Assembly: GCA_002385825.1 (NCBI GenBank)
Contig: DGEG01000099.1
Span: 1 to 8,208, forward strand
Length of the DNA: 8,208 nucleotides
Reading direction: 5' to 3'
From: Firmicutes bacterium UBA3932
GTDB taxonomy: Bacteria > Bacillota > Clostridia > Peptostreptococcales > Anaerovoracaceae
Shown: positions 1 to 6,814 of the stretch, one piece after another
Layout of the letters: the number at the start of each line of letters is the position of its first letter
Numbering within the stretch: position 1 is the first letter of the stretch
Notes under the pieces: model-generated
Databases searched by the model: none
Seen by the model: the letters and a program-made list of their open reading frames with translations, nothing else
What the model was told of the DNA's origin: nothing
Position numbers and translations under genes: made by a program

Positions 1-19
1 AGATGTGTATAAGAGACAG
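1..19. other. Tn5/Nextera mosaic-end adapter remnant
   Basis: The first 19 bases, AGATGTGTATAAGAGACAG, are exactly the Tn5 transposase mosaic end used in Nextera library kits. Read on the minus strand they extend the ispG frame with the peptide CLLYTS, a well-known signature of untrimmed adapter in predicted proteins. This is a sequencing or assembly artefact at a contig end, not genomic DNA and not a natural insertion. Confidence 0.97.
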
Positions 20-594
20 GGATAATCCAATTCTTTGGCGATAATGCAGTGGGCGTCGTAATTTAATTTCACATCTGAGGCTTTCAGGGATACGACTATG
101 TCGTTAAAATCCATGGCCTCAATAAGACGCACCATGGAAACGGCGCTTTCCGCAAGGGCCTCTGCAGTAACGCCTCCATGTTTCTCCCGTAGACCCTTTT
201 CCAGGGAGCCAGCATTGACGCCTACCCGGATAGGAATCCCCCTCTCCTTTGACGCCTTTAATACAACCTGCACTTTTTCGGGGCCGCCAATGTTACCCGG
301 GTTCAACCGTATCTTATCCGCACCGTTTTCCATAGCAGCCAAAGCCAGGCGGTAGTCAAAATGAATGTCCGCAACCAGGGGCAGTCTTGTGGCCATTTTT
401 ATCTTTTTGAGAGCCTCCGCAGCTTCCATGTCGGGAACGGCACACCGCACAATTTCGCAGCCTGCCTCCGCAAGCCGCGCGATCTGTTCCACCGTAGCCT
501 TCACATCCCTGGTGTCCGTATTGGTCATGGATTGTATGGATACGGGAGCGCCACCGCCGATAAGCACATCTCCCACTCTTACCTGCCTTGTCAT
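20..594 (-). CDS. ispG: IspG (GcpE), 4-hydroxy-3-methylbut-2-en-1-yl diphosphate synthase, N-terminal half only
   Basis: IspG is the iron-sulfur enzyme that converts methylerythritol cyclodiphosphate to HMBPP, the penultimate step of the MEP isoprenoid pathway, in the cytoplasm. Translating the minus strand from the ATG at 594 gives about 191 residues beginning [14 protein letters not shown]. Family landmarks follow in order: [10 protein letters not shown] near residues 19-28, [10 protein letters not shown] near 46-55, [13 protein letters not shown] near 73-85, [10 protein letters not shown] near 95-104 and [14 protein letters not shown] near 121-134. These form the TIM-barrel part. The C-terminal domain carrying the 4Fe-4S cysteines is missing because the contig ends in adapter sequence, so this is a truncated record and not a pseudogene. 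A GAGG Shine-Dalgarno core lies 6 nt before the start, and rseP ends 18 nt upstream, so it is probably the next gene of the operon. It shares the pathway with dxr two genes away. Confidence 0.96.
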
Positions 595-612
595 AGTGTT
601 CCTCGTTTCCTA

Positions 613-1620
613 TTATTTCAATATAAAGCGGTCTACATCCTGGACCACGAGATAGATCATAAGGGCAAACAGCAGCATAAGTCCGGCAAAGTGTATTTTC
701 GACTCCATGGCATCGGTGATCTTCTTTCCCGTTACCTGCCGGATTATAAGAAACAACAGCCTTCCTCCATCCAGCGCAGGAAATGGAAGCATGTTGACGA
801 TGGCCAGGTTCAGACTGATGAGAGCAGTCAGATTTACGATATAGAAAATTCCCATCTTGGCCTGTTCGTTGATTATGCTTACGATACCCACCGGCCCCAC
901 CAGATCATCCATGGATCCGCCGCCTGTAAACAGCACCTTAAGGAATCGGAACATCTCCACAGTCAAATTCCACGTGCTGACCACTCCTGCCTTAAGGGAT
1001 TTAGGCAAGGAATGTTCAAGCCTGGAAGTAATTCCGATAACCCTTCGCCCCTCTTCATTGGTAACGACGCCGCTCTCCAGAGTGATTATCTCCCCGTCTC
1101 TCTCAACTAAAATTGTTATGGTTTCCCCTTTACTTGCAGCTATCGTTCCGGTAACATCGCTCCAGCTGTCCACTTCCGTTTCATTTATCTGTATGATCCG
1201 ATCACCGGCTTTAAGTCCCGCTGCTTGCGCCGGATACCCTTCCGAGACCTGATCGATCACATTGCTTGTCATTCCGATAGCCAAAGCGAGAATGGTAATG
1301 AGGATCACGGTGGTAAGGAGGTTCATGAAAGAACCGGATACCAGAACAAGGCCACGTTGCAAAGGCGATTTCCGGTTGAAGGCTCTCGGATCATTCGATT
1401 CCTCGTCCTCCCCTTCCATGCTTACAAATCCGCCAACGGGAAGAGCCCGCAGCGAATATTGAGTCTCACCTCTACCAAAGCGAAGCAAAACAGGCCCCAT
1501 ACCCAGGGAAAACTCGTTGACGCGGATTCCTACGGATTTGGCTGCTATGAAGTGTCCCAGTTCATGAACGAATATCAACAGACAGAATATTATAATAGCG
1601 TATATTACCGTTACTCCCAT
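613..1620 (-). CDS. rseP: RseP/RasP-type intramembrane site-2 zinc metalloprotease
   Basis: A 335-residue polytopic membrane protease that cuts transmembrane segments; relatives (E. coli RseP, B. subtilis RasP) cleave anti-sigma factors and remnant signal peptides. The first membrane helix (about residues 4-24) carries the zinc motif HELGH at 19-23, with E20 the expected catalytic residue. A second hydrophobic segment lies near 96-116. A single PDZ-like domain spans roughly 118-195 (AGLKAGDRIIQIN at 133-145). The last catalytic element, NMLPFPALDGG at 276-286, supplies the third zinc ligand D284, and a final helix lies near 311-326. It has one PDZ domain, unlike the two of E. coli RseP. The ATG at 1620 sits inside dxr, giving a 10-nt overlap. 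Its Shine-Dalgarno GAGAGG lies within the last dxr codons, which suggests translational coupling. The substrate in this organism cannot be told from the window. Confidence 0.96.
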   Translation of the reverse strand: MGVTVIYAIIIFCLLIFVHELGHFIAAKSVGIRVNEFSLGMGPVLLRFGRGETQYSLRALPVGGFVSMEGEDEESNDPRAFNRKSPLQRGLVLVSGSFMNLLTTVILITILALAIGMTSNVIDQVSEGYPAQAAGLKAGDRIIQINETEVDSWSDVTGTIAASKGETITILVERDGEIITLESGVVTNEEGRRVIGITSRLEHSLPKSLKAGVVSTWNLTVEMFRFLKVLFTGGGSMDDLVGPVGIVSIINEQAKMGIFYIVNLTALISLNLAIVNMLPFPALDGGRLLFLIIRQVTGKKITDAMESKIHFAGLMLLFALMIYLVVQDVDRFILK

Positions 1621-2750
1621 GTGGATAACCTCTCTCTTATCTCCTTATCGATTCCCAGAATGTCTTCCAAAGAAAGGTCGTAAAGTGGCACATGCTCTTC
1701 TAACACTTTCTCCACGGTATTCTGAATATCGATGAAAGCAATTTTCTTCTCCAAAAACTTCTGCACCATTACTTCGTTGGCCGCGTTCAGCACTACGGGA
1801 TAGCTTCCTCCCTTTTTAAGCGCCTCATAGGCCAATCCCAGACACCGGAACACCTGCATGTTCACCGGTTCGAAGTGGAGTTGACCAATCCGGAGGAAGT
1901 CCACTTCCTGGCAGTCGTTTTCCAACCTTTCAGGATAGGAAAATGCATAGCCTATGGGAACCCTCATATCCGGCATGCCCAGCTGCGCTATTATAGAATG
2001 ATCTACAAACTCCACCATGGAGTGTATAATGCTCTCCCGGTGGACTACTACCTGGATGATTTCCGGATCTGCATCGAATAGCCATCTGGCTTCGATGACC
2101 TCCAGCCCTTTGTTCATCATGGTAGCCGAATCAATGGTTATCTTGTTTCCCATGTTCCAGTTGGGATGTTTCAAAGCCTGCTCCAGAGTACCCCGGCTAA
2201 GCTGTGAAAGGGTATAACCTCTGAAGGGACCACCCGATGCCGTAAGGATTATGCGTCGAATCTCCTGGCCTTGGTTGCCTTGAAGAGCCTGGAAAATAGC
2301 ACTGTGCTCGCTGTCTACCGGTATGATCCGAATTTCATTTTCCGATGCCGCTTTCATGACGATTTCGCCGCCGGCGACAAGGGTCTCCTTGTTGGCCAGG
2401 GCGATATCCCTGCCTGCCCGGATGGCCGAAAGGGTCGGCTCCAAACCGCGCATGCCCACCAATGCATTCAGTACCATATCACAATCGGCAAGGGCGGCGG
2501 TCTGCTTCAGGCCTTGCTTTCCCCAAAAGATATCTGTCTTCGGGAATTCCTCTTTAAGTTCTATCGCATCCTCTTCCCGCTCCACACAGACAATCTCCGG
2601 TTGAAACTCCCGGATTTGCTGAACCAGCAGTTCCGTTTGTCTGCCGCAGGTCAGAGCAGATATCCGAAATCTATCCCGGTTTCTTTTTACGATATCGAGG
2701 GCCTGGGTCCCGATAGACCCCGTCGAACCCAATATTGCAATCTTTTTCAT
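1611..2750 (-). CDS. dxr: Dxr (IspC), 1-deoxy-D-xylulose 5-phosphate reductoisomerase
   Basis: Dxr makes 2-C-methyl-D-erythritol 4-phosphate from DXP with NADPH and a divalent metal, the first committed step of the MEP pathway. The 379-residue protein is close to the usual family length. The NADPH-binding loop GSTGSIG is at residues 8-14, ALANKETLVAGG at 117-128 with K121, and the metal-binding VDSEH at 145-149 (D146, E148). TASGGPFR is at 170-177 with S172, and HPNWNMGNKITIDSATMMNKGLE at 195-217 supplies H195, N213, K214 and the metal ligand E217. All expected active-site residues are present, so it should be functional and, by family, a fosmidomycin target. The ATG shares one base with the cdsA stop (TGATG). 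There is no good Shine-Dalgarno just upstream, which suggests that ribosomes finishing cdsA reinitiate here. The 3' end overlaps rseP by 10 nt. Confidence 0.98.
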   Translation of the reverse strand: MKKIAILGSTGSIGTQALDIVKRNRDRFRISALTCGRQTELLVQQIREFQPEIVCVEREEDAIELKEEFPKTDIFWGKQGLKQTAALADCDMVLNALVGMRGLEPTLSAIRAGRDIALANKETLVAGGEIVMKAASENEIRIIPVDSEHSAIFQALQGNQGQEIRRIILTASGGPFRGYTLSQLSRGTLEQALKHPNWNMGNKITIDSATMMNKGLEVIEARWLFDADPEIIQVVVHRESIIHSMVEFVDHSIIAQLGMPDMRVPIGYAFSYPERLENDCQEVDFLRIGQLHFEPVNMQVFRCLGLAYEALKKGGSYPVVLNAANEVMVQKFLEKKIAFIDIQNTVEKVLEEHVPLYDLSLEDILGIDKEIRERLSTWE

Positions 2751-3529
2751 CAGAACATTACCAACATTATATAATAATATACAAAAGGCGCGGTAAACAG
2801 TACGCTGTCGAAGCGATCCAATATTCCTCCGTGGCCGGGTATCAGATTGCCGTAATCCTTGATACCCATTTTTCGTTTAAAAATGGATGCCGTAAGGTCA
2901 CCCGCCTGGGCAGCCATGCTGCCGAAAAGCCCTATGAGGATAAAATGTATCAACGGCTCTTCGGATATAAGATACCCGAAAAGCGTACACAAAATCACAC
3001 TGCCTACAATGCCTCCTATGGCGCCTTCTACGGTTTTTTTCGGACTTATATTAGGGCAGAGCTTGTGCTTACCCAGAAAGAAACCTGTAAAATATGCCAT
3101 TATGTCCGTTCCAAAGGCTGTCAGTATCACCAGCCAGAGCATATGTCCCATTCCGGTCCGGTCGATAAGCACCACATGGAGGGAGAAAAACACTACATAG
3201 AAAACACCCATAACGGTAGCCATCCCGTCGGCCAGTTGCCTTTCTTCAATTTTAAAAAGATAGAAAAGGCTTAATAGGATTACGGCAAAGAACCAAAGCA
3301 AGTACACGTGCAGCCCTTCGCCGAATATGACCAGGGCGTACAGAGCTGCCGCGGATATCCATCCTATTAATCGACTGGGATGAATGTCAATTTTTCTAAA
3401 GCCCCTGTAAAACTCGTGCAATCCAGCGATTGCAATAAAAAAGCCCGCAACCCAGACCAAGGGCCCTCGAAAATATATGACTGTCAGGAACGGTAATAGT
3501 ATTATGCCGGATAATATTCTGGTCTTCAT
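2750..3529 (-). CDS. cdsA: CdsA, phosphatidate cytidylyltransferase (CDP-diacylglycerol synthase)
   Basis: This integral membrane enzyme joins CTP and phosphatidic acid to make CDP-diacylglycerol, the precursor of bacterial phospholipids. The 259-residue protein is mostly hydrophobic, with several membrane helices (for example near 5-20, 24-38, 53-70, 76-92, 104-120, 130-150, 168-187 and 193-207). The family signature lies in the C-terminal third: S215, K218-R219, K224-D225, H233-G234-G235 and D238-R239-F240-D241. Two further conserved stretches are DIMAYFTG at 142-149 and SPKKTVEGAIGG at 162-173. The ATG overlaps the uppS stop in an ATGA arrangement (4 nt), with a strong GGAGGGG ribosome site inside the end of uppS. 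The dxr start overlaps its stop by one base. Pairing with uppS is typical of bacterial gene order. Confidence 0.97.
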   Translation of the reverse strand: MKTRILSGIILLPFLTVIYFRGPLVWVAGFFIAIAGLHEFYRGFRKIDIHPSRLIGWISAAALYALVIFGEGLHVYLLWFFAVILLSLFYLFKIEERQLADGMATVMGVFYVVFFSLHVVLIDRTGMGHMLWLVILTAFGTDIMAYFTGFFLGKHKLCPNISPKKTVEGAIGGIVGSVILCTLFGYLISEEPLIHFILIGLFGSMAAQAGDLTASIFKRKMGIKDYGNLIPGHGGILDRFDSVLFTAPFVYYYIMLVMF

Positions 3530-4236
3530 TTGACCCCTCCAAAGCGGCGCACCCTGCCCGCATATTCCGCAATGGCTTCCTCATAAAGCTCCGGCGTAAA
3601 ATCGGGCCAATAGGCATCGCAAAATACGAACTCACTATATGCGCTTTGCCAAAGCAGGAAATTGGAAAGACGCTTTTCTCCGCTTGTTCGAATAACGAGA
3701 TCCGGATCCGGGATATCCTTTGTGAACAGGTATTGAGATATGATTTCTTCCGTCAATTCTTCAGGTTCCAGCTTTCCCGCCACCGCATCTTTTGCAATGG
3801 CAACGGCTGCCTGAAGAATCTCGTCCCTGCTCCCGTAATTCAAAGCTATATGAAATTGAAGCCCCGTATTGTTCTTTGTCCTTTCTAAGGCTTCTTCCAG
3901 TTTGGCCACCGCATCTTCCGGCAGCTTCCTATAGTCCCCGAGTACGCTGACCTTCACATTGTTCTCATGCAATTCCGCAAGCTCTCTATCTACATAGTGC
4001 ACGAGAATCTTGAATATTCCCGCCACCTCATCGCTGGGCCTTTTCCAATTCTCCGTTGAGAAGGCATATACGGTCAAATGCTTTATTCCCAGAGTGGATG
4101 ACCGCTTTACGATTTCCTTCAAAGCCTTCATTCCTGCATTATGCCCTGCAAGTCGGGGTAAATTTCTTTTTTTTGCCCAGCGTCCGTTACCGTCCATGAC
4201 TATGGCAACATGGCAGGGAATCTTTAAGTGGTCCAA
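3526..4236 (-). CDS. uppS: UppS, undecaprenyl diphosphate synthase (cis-prenyltransferase), TTG start
   Basis: UppS extends farnesyl diphosphate with eight isopentenyl units in cis configuration. The product, undecaprenyl diphosphate, is the precursor of the lipid carrier for peptidoglycan and other wall polymers. The 236-residue protein has the family motifs in order: IVMDGNGRWAKKR at 12-24 with the catalytic D15, GHNAGM at 31-36, LTVYAFSTENWKRP at 54-67, and DLVIRTSGEKRLSNFLLWQS at 179-198 followed by E202, which holds the C-terminal diphosphate-binding arginines and serine. No ATG precedes these motifs in frame. The TTG at 4236 has an AAGGAG Shine-Dalgarno 8 nt upstream, and the ATG between them is out of frame, so TTG is the likely start. 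It supplies the lipid-carrier branch of the isoprenoids made through Dxr and IspG, encoded downstream. Confidence 0.97.
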   Translation of the reverse strand: MDHLKIPCHVAIVMDGNGRWAKKRNLPRLAGHNAGMKALKEIVKRSSTLGIKHLTVYAFSTENWKRPSDEVAGIFKILVHYVDRELAELHENNVKVSVLGDYRKLPEDAVAKLEEALERTKNNTGLQFHIALNYGSRDEILQAAVAIAKDAVAGKLEPEELTEEIISQYLFTKDIPDPDLVIRTSGEKRLSNFLLWQSAYSEFVFCDAYWPDFTPELYEEAIAEYAGRVRRFGGVK

Positions 4237-4244
4237 CTGTACAT

Positions 4245-4250
4245 CTCCTT
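4245..4250 (-). promoter_or_regulatory. Shine-Dalgarno site that fixes the uppS TTG start
   Basis: AAGGAG on the minus strand lies 8 nt before the TTG at 4236. An ATG starts immediately after the AAGGAG but is out of frame with UppS and too close to be used well. The placement supports a true TTG initiation codon. Confidence 0.8.
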
Positions 4251-4295
4251 TGACAGAAAGAGACGGCTCTTGCTGCTCCGCCCCTCTCTAAATTC

Positions 4296-4490
4296 CTATC
4301 TGAAACCATCCGGCACTTTACATAAGGTTAGCCTATAAGTGCCTTCAACAAGTTCCTGTTTAATTACCTTTAAGTACCCGTTTTCCAGGGGTTTTCCGGG
4401 AGGTTCTGTAATCTCCGTTTCATAGGACACCCCCTTCTCCGCGAGACTCTTTATGGCTTCTTCTGCGTCCAATCCAAGAAGATCAAGCAT
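4296..4490 (-). CDS. Small conserved-looking protein of unknown function, PASTA-like pattern
   Basis: A 64-residue soluble protein between frr and uppS that I cannot assign to a named function. It begins [20 protein letters not shown], then has a TEPPGKPL turn near 28-35, a strand YLKVIKQELVEG near 39-50, a strand TYRLTLCKVPD near 51-61, and ends GFR. The order (a G-L-x-x-E-E-A helix, a Pro-Pro turn, then two strands ending in a hydrophobic T-L-x-V-type strand) resembles one PASTA repeat, and I recall similar short hypothetical proteins in Clostridia. Both points are inference. It looks real: the ATG shares one base with the frr stop (TGATG), a GGAGG site lies just upstream inside frr, and it fills the space with only 59 nt left before uppS. 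There is no signal peptide or membrane segment. It may be made in step with frr. Confidence 0.8.
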   Translation of the reverse strand: MLDLLGLDAEEAIKSLAEKGVSYETEITEPPGKPLENGYLKVIKQELVEGTYRLTLCKVPDGFR

Positions 4491-5047
4491 CAGACCTCCA
4501 TGATCTCCTTTTCTTTGTTTTCAATGATTTCATCAATGTCCTTGATGCATTCATCCGTCTTCTTTTGAACTTGATCCAGTTCTTTCTTCAGCTCATCTTC
4601 CGTCAGTTCGCCTGCTTTTTCCGCTTTTTTAAGCGCATCATTGGCATCTCTACGCAGGTTTCTCACGGCAATTTTCGCTTCTTCTCCCATCTTGCGAACG
4701 AGCTTGCACAGTTCTTTTCTTCTTTCCTCCGTAACTTGAGGTATGGACAGCCGGATACACTTACCGTCATTGGATGGGTTGATGCCCAGATTAGACATAT
4801 TGATCGCTTTCTCTATGTCAGAAAGAGAACTGGGATCAAAAGGAACGATCTGCAAAGTGCGCGGATCCGGCGCGGAAATATTTGCTATATTCTTTAAAGG
4901 AGTCGGCGTACCGTAATACTCCACCGTTATCTTATCCAATAAAGCGGGATTTGCACGCCCTGCTCTTACGGCATTAAGGTCCTCTTTTAATATGATTTTG
5001 GTCTTTCCCATCTTTTCGTCGAGCATTTTCATTAAGTCGTCAGTCAT
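4490..5047 (-). CDS. frr: Frr, ribosome recycling factor
   Basis: Frr works with EF-G in the cytoplasm to split the post-termination ribosome and release mRNA and tRNA. Starting at the ATG at 5047 the protein is 185 residues, the usual family length. The ORF can be extended 6 residues to a GTG at 5065, but the AGGAGG Shine-Dalgarno at 5055-5060 sits 7 nt before the ATG and inside that extension, so the ATG is preferred. Conserved elements include VRAGRANP at 27-34 and the long-helix motif RNLRRDAND at 129-137 with R132, followed by a Lys/Glu-rich helix (about 138-185) that closes the three-helix bundle. pyrH lies 21 nt upstream, a very common pairing, and the stop overlaps the next small gene by one base. 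Confidence 0.97.
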   Translation of the reverse strand: MTDDLMKMLDEKMGKTKIILKEDLNAVRAGRANPALLDKITVEYYGTPTPLKNIANISAPDPRTLQIVPFDPSSLSDIEKAINMSNLGINPSNDGKCIRLSIPQVTEERRKELCKLVRKMGEEAKIAVRNLRRDANDALKKAEKAGELTEDELKKELDQVQKKTDECIKDIDEIIENKEKEIMEV

Positions 5048-5054
5048 GTCGATT

Positions 5055-5060
5055 CCTCCT
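5055..5060 (-). promoter_or_regulatory. Shine-Dalgarno site that decides the frr start
   Basis: AGGAGG on the minus strand lies 7 nt upstream of the ATG at 5047. It supports that ATG over the upstream in-frame GTG at 5065, which would precede the ribosome site itself. Confidence 0.88.
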
Positions 5061-5068
5061 CTCACTCT

Positions 5069-5773
5069 CTATTCTACGATTGTACCGATTTTTTCGCCGC
5101 AGATTGCCTTTATGACGTTATCCTGTTCATTCAGGCTGAATACGTGAATGGGGATGTGGTTATCCATGCATAGTGACGCTGCTGTGGAATCCATGACTCC
5201 GAGACTTTTGTTCAGCAGATCCATGTGCGTCAGCTTGTCAAAAGGTTTTGCATCGGCGTTTACCTGCGGATCGTCGTCGTAAACCGCATCCACTTTTTTC
5301 GCCAGAAGAATGACATCGGCTTCGATCTCTGCAGCTCGCAAAGCAGCTGCTGTGTCGGTGGAAAAGAAAGGATTTCCCGTTCCCGCCGCAAAGATGACTA
5401 CGATATTTTTGGAAAGGTGGCTTATGGCCCTTCTCCGGATATAGGGTTCGGCGATCTCCTTCATTTCAATGGCCGTCTGCACCCTCGTCGGAACACCATT
5501 GGACTCGAGAGAATCCTGCAGTGCCAATGCATTGATGCAGGTTGCCAGCATTCCCATGTAATCGGCTGTAGCGCGATCCATGCTCTTGCTGGCTCTTCCT
5601 CTCCAGAAGTTGCCGCCGCCGACAACAACAGCAACCTGGACACCCATTTCAACCGCTTTGCGGATCTGGTGGGCAACCGTGTTCAACATCTCTTCACTCA
5701 ATCCGAAACGGTTTTCACCAGCCAGGGCTTCTCCGCTGAGTTTAAGCACGACTCTTTTGTATTTCGGCTCCAT
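5069..5773 (-). CDS. pyrH: PyrH, UMP kinase
   Basis: PyrH phosphorylates UMP to UDP with ATP. It is the essential bacterial UMP kinase of the amino-acid kinase fold, usually hexameric, activated by GTP and inhibited by UTP. The 234-residue protein shows KLSGEAL at 11-17, the glycine-rich GGGNFWRGR at 52-60, [13 protein letters not shown] at 66-78, [13 protein letters not shown] at 131-143 (phosphate-acceptor region), DAVYDDDP at 162-169 and MDSTA at 194-198. All are typical. The ATG at 5773 has AGGAGG only 4 nt upstream, rather close but strong. A terminator and a candidate extended -10 promoter lie between tsf and this gene, so pyrH probably begins a transcription unit continuing through frr and the lipid genes, with limited read-through from rpsB-tsf. 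Confidence 0.98.
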   Translation of the reverse strand: MEPKYKRVVLKLSGEALAGENRFGLSEEMLNTVAHQIRKAVEMGVQVAVVVGGGNFWRGRASKSMDRATADYMGMLATCINALALQDSLESNGVPTRVQTAIEMKEIAEPYIRRRAISHLSKNIVVIFAAGTGNPFFSTDTAAALRAAEIEADVILLAKKVDAVYDDDPQVNADAKPFDKLTHMDLLNKSLGVMDSTAASLCMDNHIPIHVFSLNEQDNVIKAICGEKIGTIVE

Positions 5774-5823
5774 GGTCCCTCCTCAACCCGCAGGCGCTCA
5801 TAAAACTGACGCCCACCTTTAAT

Positions 5824-5851
5824 AAAAGGACACTGTGCAAAGTGTCCTTTT
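5824..5851 (-). terminator. Intrinsic terminator after tsf
   Basis: A perfect 11-bp inverted repeat, AAAAGGACACT at 5824-5834 and its complement at 5841-5851, encloses a 6-nt loop. Read on the minus strand it lies 20 nt after the tsf stop and ends in a T-rich tract (TTTTATT). The plus-strand reading also ends in a T-rich run, but no convergent gene is seen there. It should end most rpsB-tsf transcripts. Confidence 0.88.
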
Positions 5852-5852
5852 T

Positions 5853-5881
5853 ATTATACCATAGGTTTTTTTAATTGTTCA
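5853..5881 (-). promoter_or_regulatory. Candidate extended -10 promoter for pyrH and downstream genes
   Basis: The minus strand carries TGGTATAAT, a perfect TATAAT at 5853-5858 preceded by the TGn extension. TGAACA at 5876-5881 (4 of 6 matches to TTGACA) lies 17 nt further upstream and overlaps the last tsf codons. The predicted start is near 5846, inside the upstream arm of the terminator hairpin. This is a sequence-based prediction only. Confidence 0.6.
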
Positions 5882-6785
5882 TCTGTTTTGCAACTTCTTC
5901 AGCGAAATTTTCTTCTTTTTTCTCTATACCTTCGCCTACTTCGTAGCGAACCATTTCAACCACTTTGATGTACTTGCCCAAGGCTTTGGCCGATTCCTCC
6001 ACATATTGTCCTACGGTGATATCCATGTTCTTGACGAATTTCTGCTCCAACAAGCAGGTTTCTTTCAATTCTTTTTTGAGCCTTCCCATGACCATTTTCT
6101 CTACGATGTCCTGGGGTTTGCCCTCGTTGAGAGCTTGCTGCATCAGAATCTTTTTCTCGCTCTCGATGAAATCCGGATCTACATCCTCTTCTGAAATGAA
6201 TCTGGGGTTCATGGATGCCACCTGCATGGCTACATCCTTGCCCAGCACAGCAACTTCATCCACCGAAGCCTCCGTCTCAAGACCTACAATGACGCCGATC
6301 TTTCCGGCTCCATGAATGTAGCCCACATAGACGGTTCCCGGGGAATTCAATTTCACAAGCCTGCGTACGCTCATGTTTTCGCCGATCTTTGAAATCTTGT
6401 TGTTGAGAGCGTCTGTAACGGTTCCTTCATCCTTATATTTCAAAGCCATGAAGTCGTCTATTTCCTTTACGTCGTTTTTCAGAACCATGTTGGAAAGGGT
6501 TCTGACAAAATCGACGAATTCTTCGTTCTTAGCAACAAAATCCGTCTCTGAGTTGACCTCGATGGCTGCCGCCGCGCTGCCATCCTCTGCAAAGGCCAGG
6601 TCTACCATTCCCTCGGCAGCGATTCTTCCAGCTTTTTTGGCTGCCTTTGCCAGCCCTTTTTCACGGAGCAACTCAACGGCCCTCTCCATATTTCCATCCG
6701 CTTCTACCAGAGCGTTCTTACAATCCATCATGCCTGCGCCGGTTCTCTCGCGCAGTTCTTTCACCATACTAGCGCTAACAGCCAT
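5871..6785 (-). CDS. tsf: Tsf, elongation factor Ts
   Basis: EF-Ts is the nucleotide exchange factor that removes GDP from EF-Tu so that it can bind GTP and aminoacyl-tRNA again. The 304-residue protein is slightly longer than the E. coli and B. subtilis versions (about 280-295). The N-terminal UBA-like domain at about 1-50 has VKELRERTGAGMMDCKNAL at 8-26. The catalytic TDFVAKN motif is at 81-87, preceded by IEVNSE. The coiled-coil and dimerisation regions follow, and the C-terminus ends KQMNN. The ATG at 6785 has AAGGAG 9 nt upstream. rpsB ends 29 nt before it, the nearly universal rpsB-tsf pairing, and a terminator follows 20 nt after the stop. Nothing in the sequence suggests truncation. 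Confidence 0.98.
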   Translation of the reverse strand: MAVSASMVKELRERTGAGMMDCKNALVEADGNMERAVELLREKGLAKAAKKAGRIAAEGMVDLAFAEDGSAAAAIEVNSETDFVAKNEEFVDFVRTLSNMVLKNDVKEIDDFMALKYKDEGTVTDALNNKISKIGENMSVRRLVKLNSPGTVYVGYIHGAGKIGVIVGLETEASVDEVAVLGKDVAMQVASMNPRFISEEDVDPDFIESEKKILMQQALNEGKPQDIVEKMVMGRLKKELKETCLLEQKFVKNMDITVGQYVEESAKALGKYIKVVEMVRYEVGEGIEKKEENFAEEVAKQMNN

Positions 6786-6814
6786 ATTTTCTATCTCCTT
6801 TCCAGAAACTACTA

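Noticed and set aside
361..1110. Long plus-strand ORF of 249 codons opposite rseP and ispG
   Set aside because: It lies wholly antisense to two well-identified genes, its translation shows no recognisable domain, and there is no ribosome site in a gene-like context. It is a shadow of the codon pattern on the minus strand.
5048..5065. GTG start for frr six codons upstream
   Set aside because: The AGGAGG ribosome site lies within this extension and is correctly spaced for the ATG at 5047, which also gives the usual 185-residue length.
5225..5803. Plus-strand ORF of 192 codons opposite pyrH
   Set aside because: It is antisense to the intact UMP kinase gene, has no family resemblance and no promoter, and its length is explained by codon bias in pyrH.
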